Shown here: positions 1-12,295 of the stretch, one piece after another
Layout of the letters: each line of letters opens with the position of its first letter
Numbering within the stretch: position 1 is the first letter of the stretch
DNA from: Colletotrichum lupini
Lineage: Eukaryota; Ascomycota; Sordariomycetes; Glomerellales; Glomerellaceae
Length of the DNA stretch: 64,000 bases
Assembly (NCBI RefSeq): GCF_023278565.1
Contig: NC_064679.1
Span: 2,914,001 to 2,978,000 of the forward strand
Reading direction: 5' to 3'
The notes under the pieces: generated by a model
Told to the model about the DNA's origin: nothing
Databases searched by the model: none
What the model saw: the letters and a program-made list of their open reading frames with translations, nothing else
Made by a program: the position numbers and the translations under genes

Positions 1-280
1 GGTTCTGGTTCGCAAAGGCAGCTCCGGGCTGGTTGTAAGACTGCTGGTTGGGTTGCTGGCCGTTGAGGAAATTGTTTGTGTTATTAAAGCTGGAGAAGTC
101 GGCGGAGGCGGCTCCGTTGAAGGCTTGAGTTGCAGATTGATCCAAGCCGAGACCGAGACCAATTGATGCTTCGGTATTGGGCTGGAAGGGATTCGGAGAC
201 GGAGAATGCGAAGGATGTCTTATATGAGGCTGTTGATGCCCCGCAGACGGTGAGCGACCGCGCTGGCCTTGTTGATCCAT
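1..280 (-). CDS. N-terminus of Gln/Asn/Ser-rich protein, possibly Msn2/Seb1-like C2H2 regulator (cut by window edge)
   Basis: An open frame runs leftwards from an ATG at 280 to the window edge without a stop (93 codons). The protein begins MDQQGQRGRSPSAGHQQP and continues rich in Gln, Asn, Ser and Pro, with a short GLGLGLD stretch and repeated N/Q runs. This looks like the disordered activation region of a fungal transcription factor. From memory, Msn2/Seb1-type stress regulators of Sordariomycetes start in a similar way, but no DNA-binding domain lies inside the window, so that identity is a guess. The very long gene-free stretch upstream (6 kb) fits a developmental or stress regulator with a long leader and promoter. 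Other Q/N-rich regulators are equally possible. Confidence 0.6.
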   Translation of the reverse strand, partial: MDQQGQRGRSPSAGHQQPHIRHPSHSPSPNPFQPNTEASIGLGLGLDQSATQAFNGAASADFSSFNNTNNFLNGQQPNQQSYNQPGAAFANQN

Positions 281-872
281 GATGTAAATGGATGTCGGTA
301 CTCGGGATGGAGGGATGTCGTGTGTACGTGGATGCGATTGCGGGAGTATGTGTGTTGTGTGTTGCTGTCTTTAGAATCGGGGCGAGGCAGTTCACAAGTC
401 AGCCTTTCAGGCACCGCACCGCCCTGGGGCTGTGCTGACGCGCGAGCTGACGGCACACAAACTGGAGGCGGCGGGGGTACAGTCGCGGACGACGAGATGT
501 TATTCGCTGTCGCGAACAGGTTTGCGCAATGATAGTTTGTGTGGATGAGTGTAACTGAGTGACAGCGATGAGTAGAGGGTCAAGTAGCGACGCCGGAGAC
601 GGATGAAGGTGGTGACTGGAAGTGAAGAGGGTTTGGCGACGTTTTGGGGGCGTTGGAGAGAGAGGGAGAGAATACCGTAGCGCGGCGGGAGATTGAGTGG
701 TAATGTGCCACAGTGTGCGAAGAAGGAGTTGAGATGGGGAAGCGAGGACAGGAGGGGACCGGACTGAGAGACCCGGCACCAGGGCAGGCCCACGGTGTGT
801 GGAATTGGGGTCTGAGGGAGGGTAGGTAATAGGAGCGTAGTAGGTAGGACTTGGGATCCGAAGGAGGAGAGA

Positions 873-901
873 GACTTGGGACTTGGGACTTGGGACTCGG
901 G
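873..901. repeat. Tandem heptamer (CTTGGGA)4, last unit diverged
   Basis: Four consecutive copies of a 7-bp unit, GACTTGG-phase, with one change in the last copy. The repeat lies in the presumed leader or promoter of the gene at 1-280 and just before a G-run cluster. Confidence 0.7.
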
Positions 902-921
902 AGCCTGTCCGTACCTTGAGT

Positions 922-945
922 GGGAAGGAGAGGGGAGGGGAGGGG
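922..945 (+). other. Potential G-quadruplex
   Basis: Four G-runs (GGG, GGGG, GGGG, GGGG) with loops of 7, 1 and 1 nt lie on the + strand, which is the template strand of the gene starting at 280. The pattern is visible directly; any function is inference. Confidence 0.45.
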
Positions 946-3900
946 AGTGTGGACGGTGACGGTGGGACAGCGAGGTGTGAGGTGCAGGGTGAGGTGGTTG
1001 ACGGGCGACCTGGTTGGCTGGCTAGGACCCACCCGAGCGGCCCAATCTGGCTGGTTCCCACAAGGCTGTGCACGTTTGAGGATGGATCTTTCGGCCGGTG
1101 TCTTTGATTTGGTGGAAAGGTGGTACCACGAGGTGGGATTGTACCTGGAGTTGTGCCTGAGATGCGTGCCGGAACAAAGTATTCCGGACTTGAGAGTCCC
1201 AACGTTGGGTCAGGTCGAGGTACCTCTGCGTGTGTGCTCTGCAACGGCGCGCTCCGACTCGGATTGGCATGCGCTTAGGTGATGGATTGTTGGTGCTTTC
1301 CACTTGCTGCTTGCTCTGATCCGCGCTTGGAGTGTACGCAGTACCTTACATCTAAGGTGCTGGTGCTGTCACTTCCACGCTGGGGTGCCGGGCTTGTGTT
1401 TCCCGGGTACAGAGCAGTAACAGCTGCTTCTCTGATGGGAGCTACCTACCAAGGGACCTCTCGTACGTACTTGTCAGTCTTTCGTCGCTTTCTGGTTGAA
1501 GTGTACGTTGGCCGCGCGTGCAAAGACGTGGAGCAGACCGCGATCCAGCACGATGGTATGCTACCAGCCGACAGGTAAAATCCAAAAATATCTTCTTCCT
1601 CTCTTTGCGCTGCAGGGATCTAGACGACTAGTTGGCTGTACGGGTACGGATACAGGTCAGCGTCTATCGTAGCTCCTCAGAGCTCTCAGTCAGACTCAGT
1701 CAGACGATAAGTTGCCCCTTTGCTTGCCACCTTACCAAGGTAAAGTAATCAGCAGCAATGAAGGACGTTGCTCCGTGTCCAAAGCTCAGAAGGTCCAAAC
1801 CGTTACTTTGGGGTGTAGCTTGGAGCTAGGTCCGCTGGCCAGCCTTTGACAGATGCTGCTGATGACTGTTGAGGACGGGCTCGGTGCGTGCATGTGCGTG
1901 TTTGCTTGCTTGTTTGCTTGTGATACATGCGACGAGACGAGAATGCGAATGCTCAGATGCGAAAAGCAAAAGACGGTTTGATGCGCAGATAATCTTTAGA
2001 AGCAAGGTCCTCCCTCCTCTCTGGGTCTCCCGTCCATACGGAGGGCGCCAACAACCAGTCCAGCCGTGCCAGCAAGACTCAAACACTGTTGTGGTAGTAG
2101 TAACGCAAGGGAGGGCCTTGGATGGATGGGATTCGATACTGGCAGGTAAATTGTAATAAGCTCGTGCTGGGAGTCTCGACATGGACATTGTTAGCATCGT
2201 GGACCCAGGCATGCCGACTAATAAAACATCTAGGCAGCAAGAAGAGGGCCCTTTTGCAGAAACCTTGCTTTGCTAGTGCATGATGGTCAGAGGTCAAAGA
2301 AACGGGCGGGAAACGGCCGGTCGGAGGGGTAGATAGGGGTCTTGTTTCGAACACGCACAATCCAGTCTATCCAGATAATGCACCCCGACGACTCGAAATC
2401 TGATGAGACTGTCATTGTCACTGGTGCTAGTACTGGTGAGGGGAGCTCAGCCGTCATCTCGGCGGACATTTGCTTCCTATCCTGACAGGACTGGGCATCC
2501 AAATTCCAACATCCGATCCAGCATCGCATAGCATCCATCCCTTCTTGGTCCACCATCATCTCATCGGACAATAATTCTCTACAACTTGACGATGCTCCTC
2601 ATAGTACAAAGCGTCTTCTCCCCCAAATGGGGTAAATAGATGTCTATTCTTGTCTTGGGTCTGCCTGCTTACATGTAAGACAGACTCTAGACTCGGAATC
2701 ACCCCTAAGCAGATGCTAAAAAGTGTTAGCCTCTGAAAGGCACTTTACCTCGAGCACTTGACATTTCCACCAAAATTTCCTGTCCATCTGTCTGACTCTA
2801 GCTTGACTTACACTGTCTCCCACTCTGTCTTTCTCCCTCCCCATCAATAAGCTGATTGCAAGTTACCAGACTTGGCTGTCATCTGGTTCCCTGTTCCAGC
2901 TGTCCCAGGTCCCGGTGTGTTAATAGTTTGCGTTTCCGTTCACTCAGTTGAAAGTACCTCTTCGCAGTAGGACTGGCTGAGAGTACCTCCATCACAGGGG
3001 CATAAGGGCACAGGGGGGTGGCCCAAGGCCCCAAACCCCCTCCAAGGATTACTGTGTATGTACTCCGTACTTGTGACTGCAAGTGTTGGGTTAGGCGTTC
3101 TTGCTTCTCGAATCTGCCTTGAGTGGGTTTCTTGTTTCCGGTCCGTGGCCATCCACTGGCTTCCTACTGCTTGACATTGGCCCAATAATTTGAAATTACA
3201 CTATTCCTCGCCTAGCCTTGGCATCTATTCTTTCTCCTACACATGCTTCCAACCAGTCAGCATCGAAAGAGGCATCTTGATCATGCCATCGCATGCCAGC
3301 CATTTACACTCTGCAAAGTATACTACACCACTCACACCGATGCCACGGCATAGGGGATTCTAGCACTATGGGTTTGGCTCTAGAGTTTAGAGTCTAGAGT
3401 CTCATGTCTCGACACACCGACGCACTTCCACTCCCCTACCGCATCAGCGGCTTCAAGAGTCCCGTCACCTGTCACTGGTGATCCCTGCGCCCTCGCCGTC
3501 GTCATCGTTGTCGTTGTTATTCTCGCCCTGGTCCAGACTGCCTTAGCTGTCGGTCTGTCAGGCGCTGATTGACAGGTCCCATCCACCCACTTTTCAATTC
3601 CAACATCCAGCTCATTAGACAACCTGATACTCAATGGAGCTCTGCTAGATGCACGATGTAGACACTATCACGCACCGTCACCAATCAACATGAGCGTTGG
3701 CCCTGGACCCGCCAACATACGGTCTACCTCCCATGCCGCTCTACGCTGACGATCCTCCTTTACCGACATCGACGCGGACATCAGATGGAGCAGCCTACAT
3801 GGAGCAGCAATGAGCATCAGACATGAGATGAGAGCGGACAGGCAAATGCCGACTTCATCAAACACTGGCACCACTAAGAGCTGCCGTCAGCTCGCCAACG

Positions 3901-6316
3901 TGCCAATGTCTCGCGGGTGGGCACGCGAGTTGGATCCAACCTCGTTTCCCCCGAATAAGCAATCCGGATTCCAAGCATCGCGAGCTGATGCTGACGCTCA
4001 TCACAGCTACTTGCTCTGCCGGATCGCCTATTCGTCAGTGAGCGAACACAGCAATGTTCAATCCACCCTTGTGCACCCCTCTACATACATCTCTCTGCAA
4101 GGCCGGCACATGCATTCCTCCCAGATACAGATCGAATGTGGCTCGAGTCTAACAAAGCATATGACTGACTACGTATTTTGATCAAATATTCAGACGGATA
4201 GACTAAATGTCATCAGCACTGCCACAAACGACGTCCAATCGCACTAGACAGTAGATGCCGAGTCCGCCATACTCATCGATCACGCTGTGCAAACATAGGT
4301 TGCTGCCACCATACAATAATGATTTACAACTCACAGTAGAAGTTAGCGTCATCATCTTCAGGTACGAGTCTCATCGTCCCGTCCCTTGGTGCAAGGCACA
4401 AGTTGTGCCGCCAGATTTGCCATGAAGCTGACCCCTCCAATATTCATTCGTGTCACAAATCATATGAGCTACCACCAAACATCTTGGGGCCGGGCTACTT
4501 GCTTCGATTGTCTCGTAGTCCCTCTAACCAACTTAAGCTCGATGCAGGCGTTTCTCGTTCCATGAGGTCTTGGATGGGTCTTCTGCAATGAGGCGCAGTC
4601 CCGCGTGAAACAAGGACCCCATCGCCATATCACAACCAGCACCAACGGTCTTGTTCGACGATATGAACCACTATGAGATCAAGTGTCTTTACCGGATGGC
4701 TTTCCATTCCCCAAACTTTCTCAAATGCCTACGGTCCACGATGTTTCCCTGCTCAACGGGCCAATGACGGCCCCGTCGCAAATCTAGCGTTGCTGCAAGA
4801 CGCGGAATCGCGCCCGACACAGCCACGCCGGCTTCGTGGCCCCTTGGCCCCCAAAATGCCAGGCGTGCCAGGCCATGCGGGCATGCCCACTCCGATATGA
4901 ATAATGACATCAAGCATATGGTTCTTTGCAAATCCACCGCGCGGCAGGAAGAAGCTTATTCGAGAAAAGGTGCCCCGTTTCAGGTCCATCCGGCAATCCA
5001 AGGCCGTGATCGAAGCGAGGGACTCGACCTTTGGAAGTTTTGGAACCCTTCGATTTCTCCACACACCGCGCGAAGCTCGGGACCCATGCCATGCCGGAGC
5101 GGGCCCTTCTCTCGAAAGCTCAAGGCGGGGAGCTGTGCTGGCTGCTCATGTCCAATTTTAGAAATGCCTTTCGGAATACGAACCGGACCGCACGGTTGGT
5201 ACCTGGCATGTGTCCAACAAACACCAACCCGTGATGACAGTCGTCGCGTCGCCCTAGGCGTTGTCACCTCCCCCGGAGATATGGCAGTGTAACTTATCGC
5301 CAAAAACGTGACGGGGCCAAGGAAACCAGATTTTTGAATTGGAACTCTTTGTCAGCACTGAGCTGGTGGCTGAAGACTGGAGTTTTGGAGATCACGCCAT
5401 GCCCAGACCTTCAACTCTAGGCAGCCATATTAGATTTTTGTTTTGGCTCTTTTTTTTTTTCATCCGATGAGACGTCGTTCATCCCAAGCAGACGAGAAGG
5501 CAATGCCACAGCCCCCCGCCAGAGATCTTTCTTACCTACCCCCTTGAGTGGCAGTGCTTCGTCGATCATTCTGGAGAAGAAACCGGCATACTGAGTTCCC
5601 CACTAGTGTAACGAGATGCTCGCAATGGCAGGTCTTCACATCAGCTGCTACTTGGGCAATTACGCCAACTTGCAAATGGGAAATTGGAAATTTTCCTAAT
5701 GCCATTTGAGACTATTTCTCTATCGCGGCATCAATCTGAATCCGTCAAAGGACCCCGTCTTTCCGATATTCAATCTCTCCGTTGGGTCGGTACTCGGACT
5801 TCAAATGCCGGTCGACGCCCCTTGAGTTTTGGGGCAAAATGTGTTTGGCAAGGCTTAATTTGCAATTCCTTCTTACATGAAGTCTGTCTATGAGTTTTCC
5901 CCCTCGAAACAAAGAAAATGTGAAGACAAAAAAATAAGTTGGAAATCTCAAAAAGTTCCACTGAACCCCAAAGGCCGATGTGATCCCTTTTCCCTCTAGT
6001 GTACAATGAGTAGGGTCCTGTCCGTCTCTCAAGTAATAGCAAACTCCGTAAAACGCCGGCCAGTCTCCCTGTTCTAGTGGTATCATCAGTCTTCTTCTTT
6101 TCTTACAAGTCTTATTCTTTCCTCTTTCTCTTCCTTGCCTTCTCTGGCCTCCCTATTTCGTCTTCTTCTTTAGCAAACGCAAGGAAAAGATGTCGTGGTT
6201 CTGTAAAGATGGACGTTTCGTAGCCCGAGAAAGCCATGAACACGGTCGTACAGCAGAAACTGTGACGGCTGATATCTCGCGGGCGGTCGTAAGTAATCGA
6301 AACCCCCAAAAGTCGT

Positions 6317-7556
6317 TTAAATGACCTCGTTACGCTCGAACCCCTGTGCTCTCAGCGCGGCGTTGGGCTTCTCGCCGTCTTTATACTCGCTGACGAACGG
6401 GTTCGGGTCCTCCTTCTGGTTGAGGTTGCTGAGGGTATGGTTTACGCCTCTGTGAACGGCCTCTGCAAGTTTGTGTCAGCCCAACATCATTCATCTTCTT
6501 CCTCCTCCCCGTCTTCAGGAGGAGAGATGAGGTAAGAAGGTACGCACCATCAGCCCTGATGTACAAGATCAAATCCTTCATCGTCCTCTGGCCCTCGGGA
6601 ATCTTCCAATACTGCACGGCGATATCGGGGATCACGAAGTTCGGATCGGACCACTTGGGCAGCAGGCCCTGGTCGATCTCGTAGAGGCACCGCGTGTACG
6701 TGTGCACGGCCTCCTCCTCGAGGTACCCGACGAAGCGGTGGGAGATTTTGGGGGAGACGAGGTACGACAGGAACATGCCGTTGAAGAAGACGCCCTGGGC
6801 GCCGAGGATCATGACCTTCATGAACCAGCCCGGCTCCGACATCTTCATGAACGTCAGGAGGTGCATGCGCTCGTTGAAGCTCTCCTCGAGGAGCGTCTCG
6901 ATCCAGCCGTTGTCGCGCTTCATGCGGCGCAGGCTGCCGAGGTGGCGGAGCATGCCGGCGACCATGCCCGGGACTGTTTTACAGTTGCCAGTCAGTCTCG
7001 TACCTCTCTACGCCTACAGAGAAAAAGAAAAAGGGGACTCACCTCCGGCAATACTCTCCAGAAAGATGAACCTCACCAGCCACTGCGCCTCGGTAAGCGG
7101 CTTGTCGGCCACCAGCGACGTGGTGGGGTTCTTCTTGTCGACCTGCTGCTCTGAACCCAACCCCGTGGCGCGGTCCATGAACCACCGCGCGACCCGCACA
7201 AACTTCCACGCCGCCCAGTCGCCGACGGTGCGCGGCGCGCGGTGGTCCGGGACGATGTCGTGCATCTGCTGCTCCGTGTACCCCGGGTGCGGCCACGCCG
7301 GCGCCGTGAGGCGGATGTGTTCCGTCTCCTTGGCCGGGAAGAAGTCGCGGAGCTGCGTCGCCCGCGTCGTGGAGAAGGATCGGCTGGTGCTGGGGGTCAC
7401 ATGTTGCTGGTGTTGCTGGGACGAGGCGGCGGTGATGCGGAGGCCGGCGAAGGAGGTTGTGGTGGTGGTGGTGTTGTGGAGCGTCGCAGCGGCCCGGACG
7501 AGGTGGGCTGCTTGTTTCGGCGCGCAGAGTCTGGTTGATGCTCTTGATGATAGCAT
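6317..7556 (-). CDS. aox: Alternative oxidase, mitochondrial
   Basis: Three exons (7556-7043, 6973-6548, 6462-6317) give 361 aa, the usual size for fungal alternative oxidase, the di-iron ubiquinol oxidase of the inner mitochondrial membrane that bypasses complexes III and IV. Introns have GTGAGT/CAG and GTGCGT/CAG ends. The Ser/Thr/Arg-rich N-terminus, with RSFSTTR around residue 60, fits a mitochondrial presequence. The di-iron ligands are in place: Glu in FLESIAG (about 166), NERMH, LEEEAVH and the ExxH of RADEAVH, which is formed across intron 2. The usual RADEAKHREVNH motif reads [12 protein letters not shown] here, keeping the ligands. I chose the ATG at 7556 because the presequence starts there; an in-frame ATG at 7661 would add 35 unrelated residues. 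A TATA-like element lies at 7733-7740. Confidence 0.97.
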
Positions 7557-7732
7557 TGGGAAAGGTGTGGCGATGTAGATTGTTTTGGTGTAAGTCGGGG
7601 TGTTGTGTGTGTGAGCCGAGTGACCAACTCTAAGAGTGATGTCAGGATATGGTGATGTCAAGAATGTACTTGGATACTGGTGATGATGGAACGAGAGTCG
7701 TACGGCCTGAGGAACGGCTCACGGCCCAGAGT

Positions 7733-7740
7733 CTTATATA
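7733..7740 (-). promoter_or_regulatory. TATA box of the alternative oxidase gene
   Basis: TATATAAG on the minus strand, about 180 nt before the ATG at 7556. Three ACGGC direct repeats (+ strand, 7702-7706, 7714-7718, 7721-7725) sit between it and the ATG. CGG-type direct repeats are known as zinc-cluster sites in the Neurospora aod-1 promoter, but their spacing and position here differ. Confidence 0.5.
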
Positions 7741-9049
7741 CCATTTGGAGGGGTGGTGGTTATACATGGTCGTTATTGATACGGCGATGAGTGTGTGTGT
7801 GTGTGGGTGTGGGGGTAGGGTGTGGGAAGGGGAGCAGCAAGCAAAACCTGTCAGATGGCAGACATTACACAACGGCATGAGCCATGGTCAGGGTATCCAA
7901 ATCTGAATTGTCGGCGAGGATGTGATTACCCAAGCCGACGAGGAAGAATAGGAATGGAAGGGGGTCCTCGACGAAGAGGGATCGGGTAACACAAGCCCCC
8001 ATGGAATAGAGAGAAAGGAACCTGATGTAAGAGCCTCAGGGAGACTTGTGACCCATGCGTTGGTAGTCACAGAAAAGTCGCCGAGAGTACGCCGCCGACG
8101 ATAGGTACGCTGAGGTACAGCAAGTAAACGGCAGTGCAAAAGCGAGAGAAGGAAAAAAGTCAATTAGCCTTTCTGGTTCCGCATTCTCTTGTCTGACGTC
8201 TTGCGGTCCCGATGTTACGGATACAGATGGGAACGCCGTCTTAGTGGGGGCGCAGGCGCGGGCGTCGGTAAAGCAATGCAGATTGGATTTGCAAAGGCCG
8301 CGGAGACAGGGATGCCAGTGCGCCGTAGGGCGTAGCGGAACCGACTAGGCCGTACGGAGGAGGAAGTGTGGAAATGTTGTCAAGTCAGCTGGACCAGATT
8401 GGCGGCGTCCATGTCGGGTCGCATCGGGATGTGAGTATTTTTTTGTTCCAAATGCTCGACGTGCGCAGTACACGGGGCGCACACAGACATGGCTCAGCTA
8501 CAGATTTCGTTCCGCTCCATTTTCGTGGGGCTGTGATTGGATGGGATACTGTCAGCTTTCTGCCCTTTCCCGTCGACTCGTGAACTTTTGTTGTTGTCTC
8601 TTTTACCAGTCAGAAACCAGCCGTCGTAATACAGAGGGTCGTATTTTGATGTTTGCTTACTATTGCTTGCAGCTGCAGTGGTATCTTGTGCAATGACGGA
8701 GCTGAAGTCCGTCGATATACCGACTTTCTGCCATGCCACTTGCATATCCAAAGATACGCCCTAAACGTCCGCATGTACGACTGAACTGTCATAGAGGGAC
8801 TATACAGAATCCTCGAGTCATGAAAGAGAGGAAAACCTGTCGATATCTTGCTCATTGGAGGGGTTCTAGAGTTGAACGGCGATTGAAGATCGCCCTTCAT
8901 CTCCACTTGACAAGCTCTAGAGCCCGAGGAGGCCGGAGCGCCACTCTGCCAGACCAAACTTTCAAATCCCGTGTTGTTTGGTCCCTGGCAAGCTGGCACA
9001 AGCACAGCAATCTACGACATGCTCCGGGGAGCAGGGCGGAAACTTGTCA

Positions 9050-9071
9050 CCCGACCCCGACCCCGACCCCC
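9050..9071 (-). other. Potential G-quadruplex, (CCCCGA)n tract
   Basis: Four C-runs of 3 to 5 separated by GA; on the minus strand these are G-runs with 2-nt TC loops. It is not the TTAGGG telomere unit of filamentous fungi. Confidence 0.45.
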
Positions 9072-10348
9072 GACTCCGATATTTCTCACCGGAGGTCCAA
9101 GGCCATGCCATGTAGGTCGTAACGGCTTCCTATTTGGGTAGCGTTGCTTCAAGTCCAAGATGAAAGTTACCCGCCCTTGATACGGAAATCCTCGCAACGG
9201 GGACGAAATATCTGGGTTCTTAGTAATGTTTTGCGTGTCATGAATTGGGATCGATGAATTGACTCATTTGATGGATCAGAGACTGAGAAGGATCCATCGG
9301 AAATCCGCTCGTGGGTTCTGCCAAATGCCCAAATAAGGTAATGTAAGGCGCGGCAGCGTAGATACCTGAGGGGCCTATCAGGTGAAGGATTTTTCTGCTG
9401 GTCACGCTGGCGCAGTTTGAGGTTGTTTTCGAGTCAATAGGCGGACATCGGGAGAAGGCGGCTCTGCTGGCGGGGAGCAACATCCGGAACGCTAGGGGAA
9501 GCGAGCCATGACCTCGACGACAATAATAATGCCGGCAGTACCTGAGGCTATTCATGGTGGACGATTTGTTATGCCTTACGAGGCTCCACCTTGCGTTCGC
9601 AACCCCTTCTACTGTCGTGCCTGCGCAGATTTTTCACTGTCCAACGATACACTTGGTGTACAAATGCAATACCTACGATGAACAGGCATCAATGTTGCCC
9701 TTGTGCTGGACCAGCTGTCAGTATTTGATATATTTTCATCGATTCATTTGTCCAGATGAATCGTCGTCATGACATTTGATACATTCAATTGGTGGCTGGC
9801 CTTCTTCACCACGATCCGCTAGGGACCGCAAGCAATGAAAGCAAAATGAAAAATCTTCTTCAAGATGAGAGTTGGGGTTCAAAAATTCCCTGGCCGGCCG
9901 AAGCCAACCAGGAGTGGTCATAGTTATAGTTTTCAACTAGCAAAAACACGATCTCGGACGAATCCTCACTGATACGCGTAAAGCCCTTGCACTCAGATGA
10001 AAAAGAGAAAGAGAAGAGAACCAGGTAAGACCGGTGGTGGGAGGCGGCCTTCTTATAGATTTTGCGAGGTGGGCGAGGTGGGCCCGCAATCAGTAAACGG
10101 TACGTACCTGAATTGGTTGCCCTGGGTGCCTTGGGGTCCCGTTTTCCAGGCAGGTATCAGCCACCAGCCTCCAGGTTCCTTCCTTTCGAATGGCTTCTGG
10201 TGAATGCCGCAGGGGTTGCCTTCTGCACGACCCACACGCAGGGATCGACCTGCCTGCCCTGAATACCAAGGTACATACCGAGACGACCTCTCACGATGCT
10301 CTGTGAACATCGACCTGAAGGCTTCGTAAGTTTACACTCTTATACACC

Positions 10349-11115
10349 ATGATTGCTGGTGGACAATCTTTGGTAAGTGGATTGTTATCCCAGGATGCTG
10401 ACCAGAATATCATCATCTCCAGGGCCCGAAATCATTTCTCTTCAGCCATCTGCCAACAACATGTTTCGCTGATGTCGTGGTTGTCCCCTTGGCGACCTGG
10501 CTTTATCTCATCATTCTATTGATTGGTATCCCTCTATGTTTGCGCTTACTGCGAGCTTCGGCTTCAGCTTCAGCCGTGCCGTCACACACGGCTGGGGCAC
10601 CCACGGCAGGAGGCAAAGTCGCGGTGTCAACATCAGCGTCAACATCGGTGCCGCCAGCAACCAAATCGACCTCGGTGGCCGTCAAGATTGCCAGCGTCAT
10701 CTATTACATACTCATAGTAGCCATGCTGGCCATGGCATCACTTGAGATTGCCCGTCTCATCGTCGCCCAGCTCGGGATTGGTCTCCTTCCTTTCACATAC
10801 GTTGGCATACTCGCCGCTCTGGTCCTCCACGTTGCTGCTGCGTCGACGACTACAACTTCATGGCTTGGCGGTCTGCATGTCTACAGGGGCGACACGCGGT
10901 GGCGATGGACTGTCAAGGGTTTCAACATTCTGTACTGGGTGATGTTGATATGTGTGATGGCAATCAAGGTTGCCAGCCAGGCCATGGAACAGAACGTACT
11001 CGGGATTCGGACGGGTCAACAGGCGCAATATCCTATTTCGGATTCCATCACGGACAATGCGACCATGATAGGGGTGGAATTTGTGCTGTTGATCTTGGAG
11101 TTGTTGACTATCTAA
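10349..11115 (+). CDS. Uncharacterised multi-pass membrane protein
   Basis: I propose two exons, 10349-10372 and 10423-11115, giving 238 aa. The large open frame has no ATG at its start. A 24-nt first exon (MIAGGQSL) with a clean GTAAGT donor, a GCTGAC branch point and a CTCCAG acceptor supplies one in frame. The protein has about five hydrophobic segments: 26-48, 96-118, 125-147, 175-193 and 222-238. An Ala/Ser/Thr-rich linker follows the first segment. It ends directly after the last segment. I do not recognise the family; small fungal integral membrane proteins of unknown function look like this. Confidence is good for coding, moderate for the short first exon. Alternative acceptors CCCAG and ACCAG lie inside the intron. 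Confidence 0.7.
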
Positions 11116-12295
11116 TCATATCACAGTGTAATAGAAATTCTAAGAGCTGAGAATTGGGCATCAGATGGGGAGCACACCAAACTGATCGTGCCTTGTGGTA
11201 GAAGTGGCGCCTTCCTTTGCAAAGTGACCGTGTGGCTGTGCGCGAGCCAAACAGAGCAGGCGCGGGGTCATTTTGGTGACTCACTGCATAGAAGCGCGGG
11301 ATGTCCACGAGTCCTTCGTGAGGCCTTCCTTCCCTGAATGACTAGGCGTAATCTTTGCGAGAGGCATGACGTTGGTGTGAGTGGAATTTGACTTGATGTG
11401 GCAGCTAGTCCACTGAGGCCAATGAGGCCAAAAATGAGACTCCGTGAAAGTGTATTGATGGCGAAGCTTCCTCCGTTACCTCAGCAAAAAATGAACCAGG
11501 GTGATGGCGGGGTTGTGCTTTCAACCACCACATGCCAGGGGTTAGGGGGAAAAAAAAAGATCTAACCCCTCCACGACGTTCAAGAAGAACCCCGCCTGCC
11601 GTTTCCAAAGTAATTAACCAGAATGCGCAACGCCAACGTTGTCTCGTTGGGCGCTTTTGTTAAAGAGCTGCGCTATTGCTCATCTTCAGCTTAATCGCAG
11701 TATCTAGATTCACTACTAGGGTAGACAAGATTGCGTACAGTTAGGTTTCCTCATTCACTACTAGAAAGACGTACCTTAGTGAAAGGGCAGAGGGTCATCC
11801 GCCTGCCCGTACACATCATATCCAAAGCGGCATAAACACCTCACTGAATGTCTTAAATAAGAAGGCCTGCAGAAGAGACGTCTCCTGTGATGAGATGAGT
11901 GCAAGCGCCAGAGCCTTTCTTCCGTTTGGCATGCGTCCATGAGTGAATGTAAGTGGACTGGAATTCGAAGCTCCAGCGCACTCCCCCCGCTACTGGCCGT
12001 GCTGCCGCTGCCACCTTCGGCCTGGCTGGGCTGGGTTTTCCCTTCCTCGGGCTCTCCTCTGACGGTCTCTTCCCAAGTTCCTGCCCAACCACAGAGCCCC
12101 CTTGTTTTCCACAACTTGTTTCCTTCCCGACTTCAGCCAGACCGGACGGACCTCCCACTCCCCAAACTCTGTCCAAAAACTTCTTTTCCGATACCAACAT
12201 CTCCGGAAAGATTCCTTAAGCCGTCGTCTCGCCGCGCTCTAGATTCTTGCATCTTTACCCTTTGGCCCCGCGTTCAACATCTCAAATCTGACATC
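11116..12295. other. Intergenic: 3' region of the membrane protein gene and eIF3j promoter
   Basis: No gene seen. The stretch near 11960-12295 is pyrimidine-rich and probably includes the eIF3j leader. Two similar short sequences (TTCACTACTAG and relatives) occur near 11710 and 11755. Confidence 0.5.

Larger units (their letters stand above)
281..6316. other. Gene-free spacer upstream of the 1-280 gene
   Basis: I see no supportable gene in these 6 kb. Open frames on both strands are short, overlap in several frames and encode low-complexity peptides. Landmarks: four tandem CTTGGGA-type heptamers (873-901), a G-run cluster able to form a quadruplex (922-945), a CAGTCAGACT direct repeat near 1690, TACCTTA/TAAGGTA-type inverted repeats near 1340 and 1733, and a T-run at 5449-5460. 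The first 1-2 kb probably hold the 5' UTR and promoter of the gene at 1-280; the far end holds the 3' region of the alternative oxidase gene. Confidence 0.6.
7557..10348. other. Gene-free spacer
   Basis: No gene supported. It contains the alternative oxidase promoter, a GT microsatellite (about 7788-7815) and a C-run cluster at 9050-9071 whose complement could form a G-quadruplex. Frames around 8733-9122 and 8610-9005 overlap on opposite strands and resemble nothing I recognise. Confidence 0.55.

Noticed and set aside
399..1244. 281-codon open frame on the minus strand
   Set aside because: Low-complexity Ser/Pro/Thr/His sequence, overlapped by two other frames on the same strand, no domain; lies in the probable leader of the gene starting at 280.
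4689..5303. Cluster of overlapping 60-131-codon frames on both strands
   Set aside because: Frames open in several phases at once because of local GC content; no family resemblance and no consistent splice structure.
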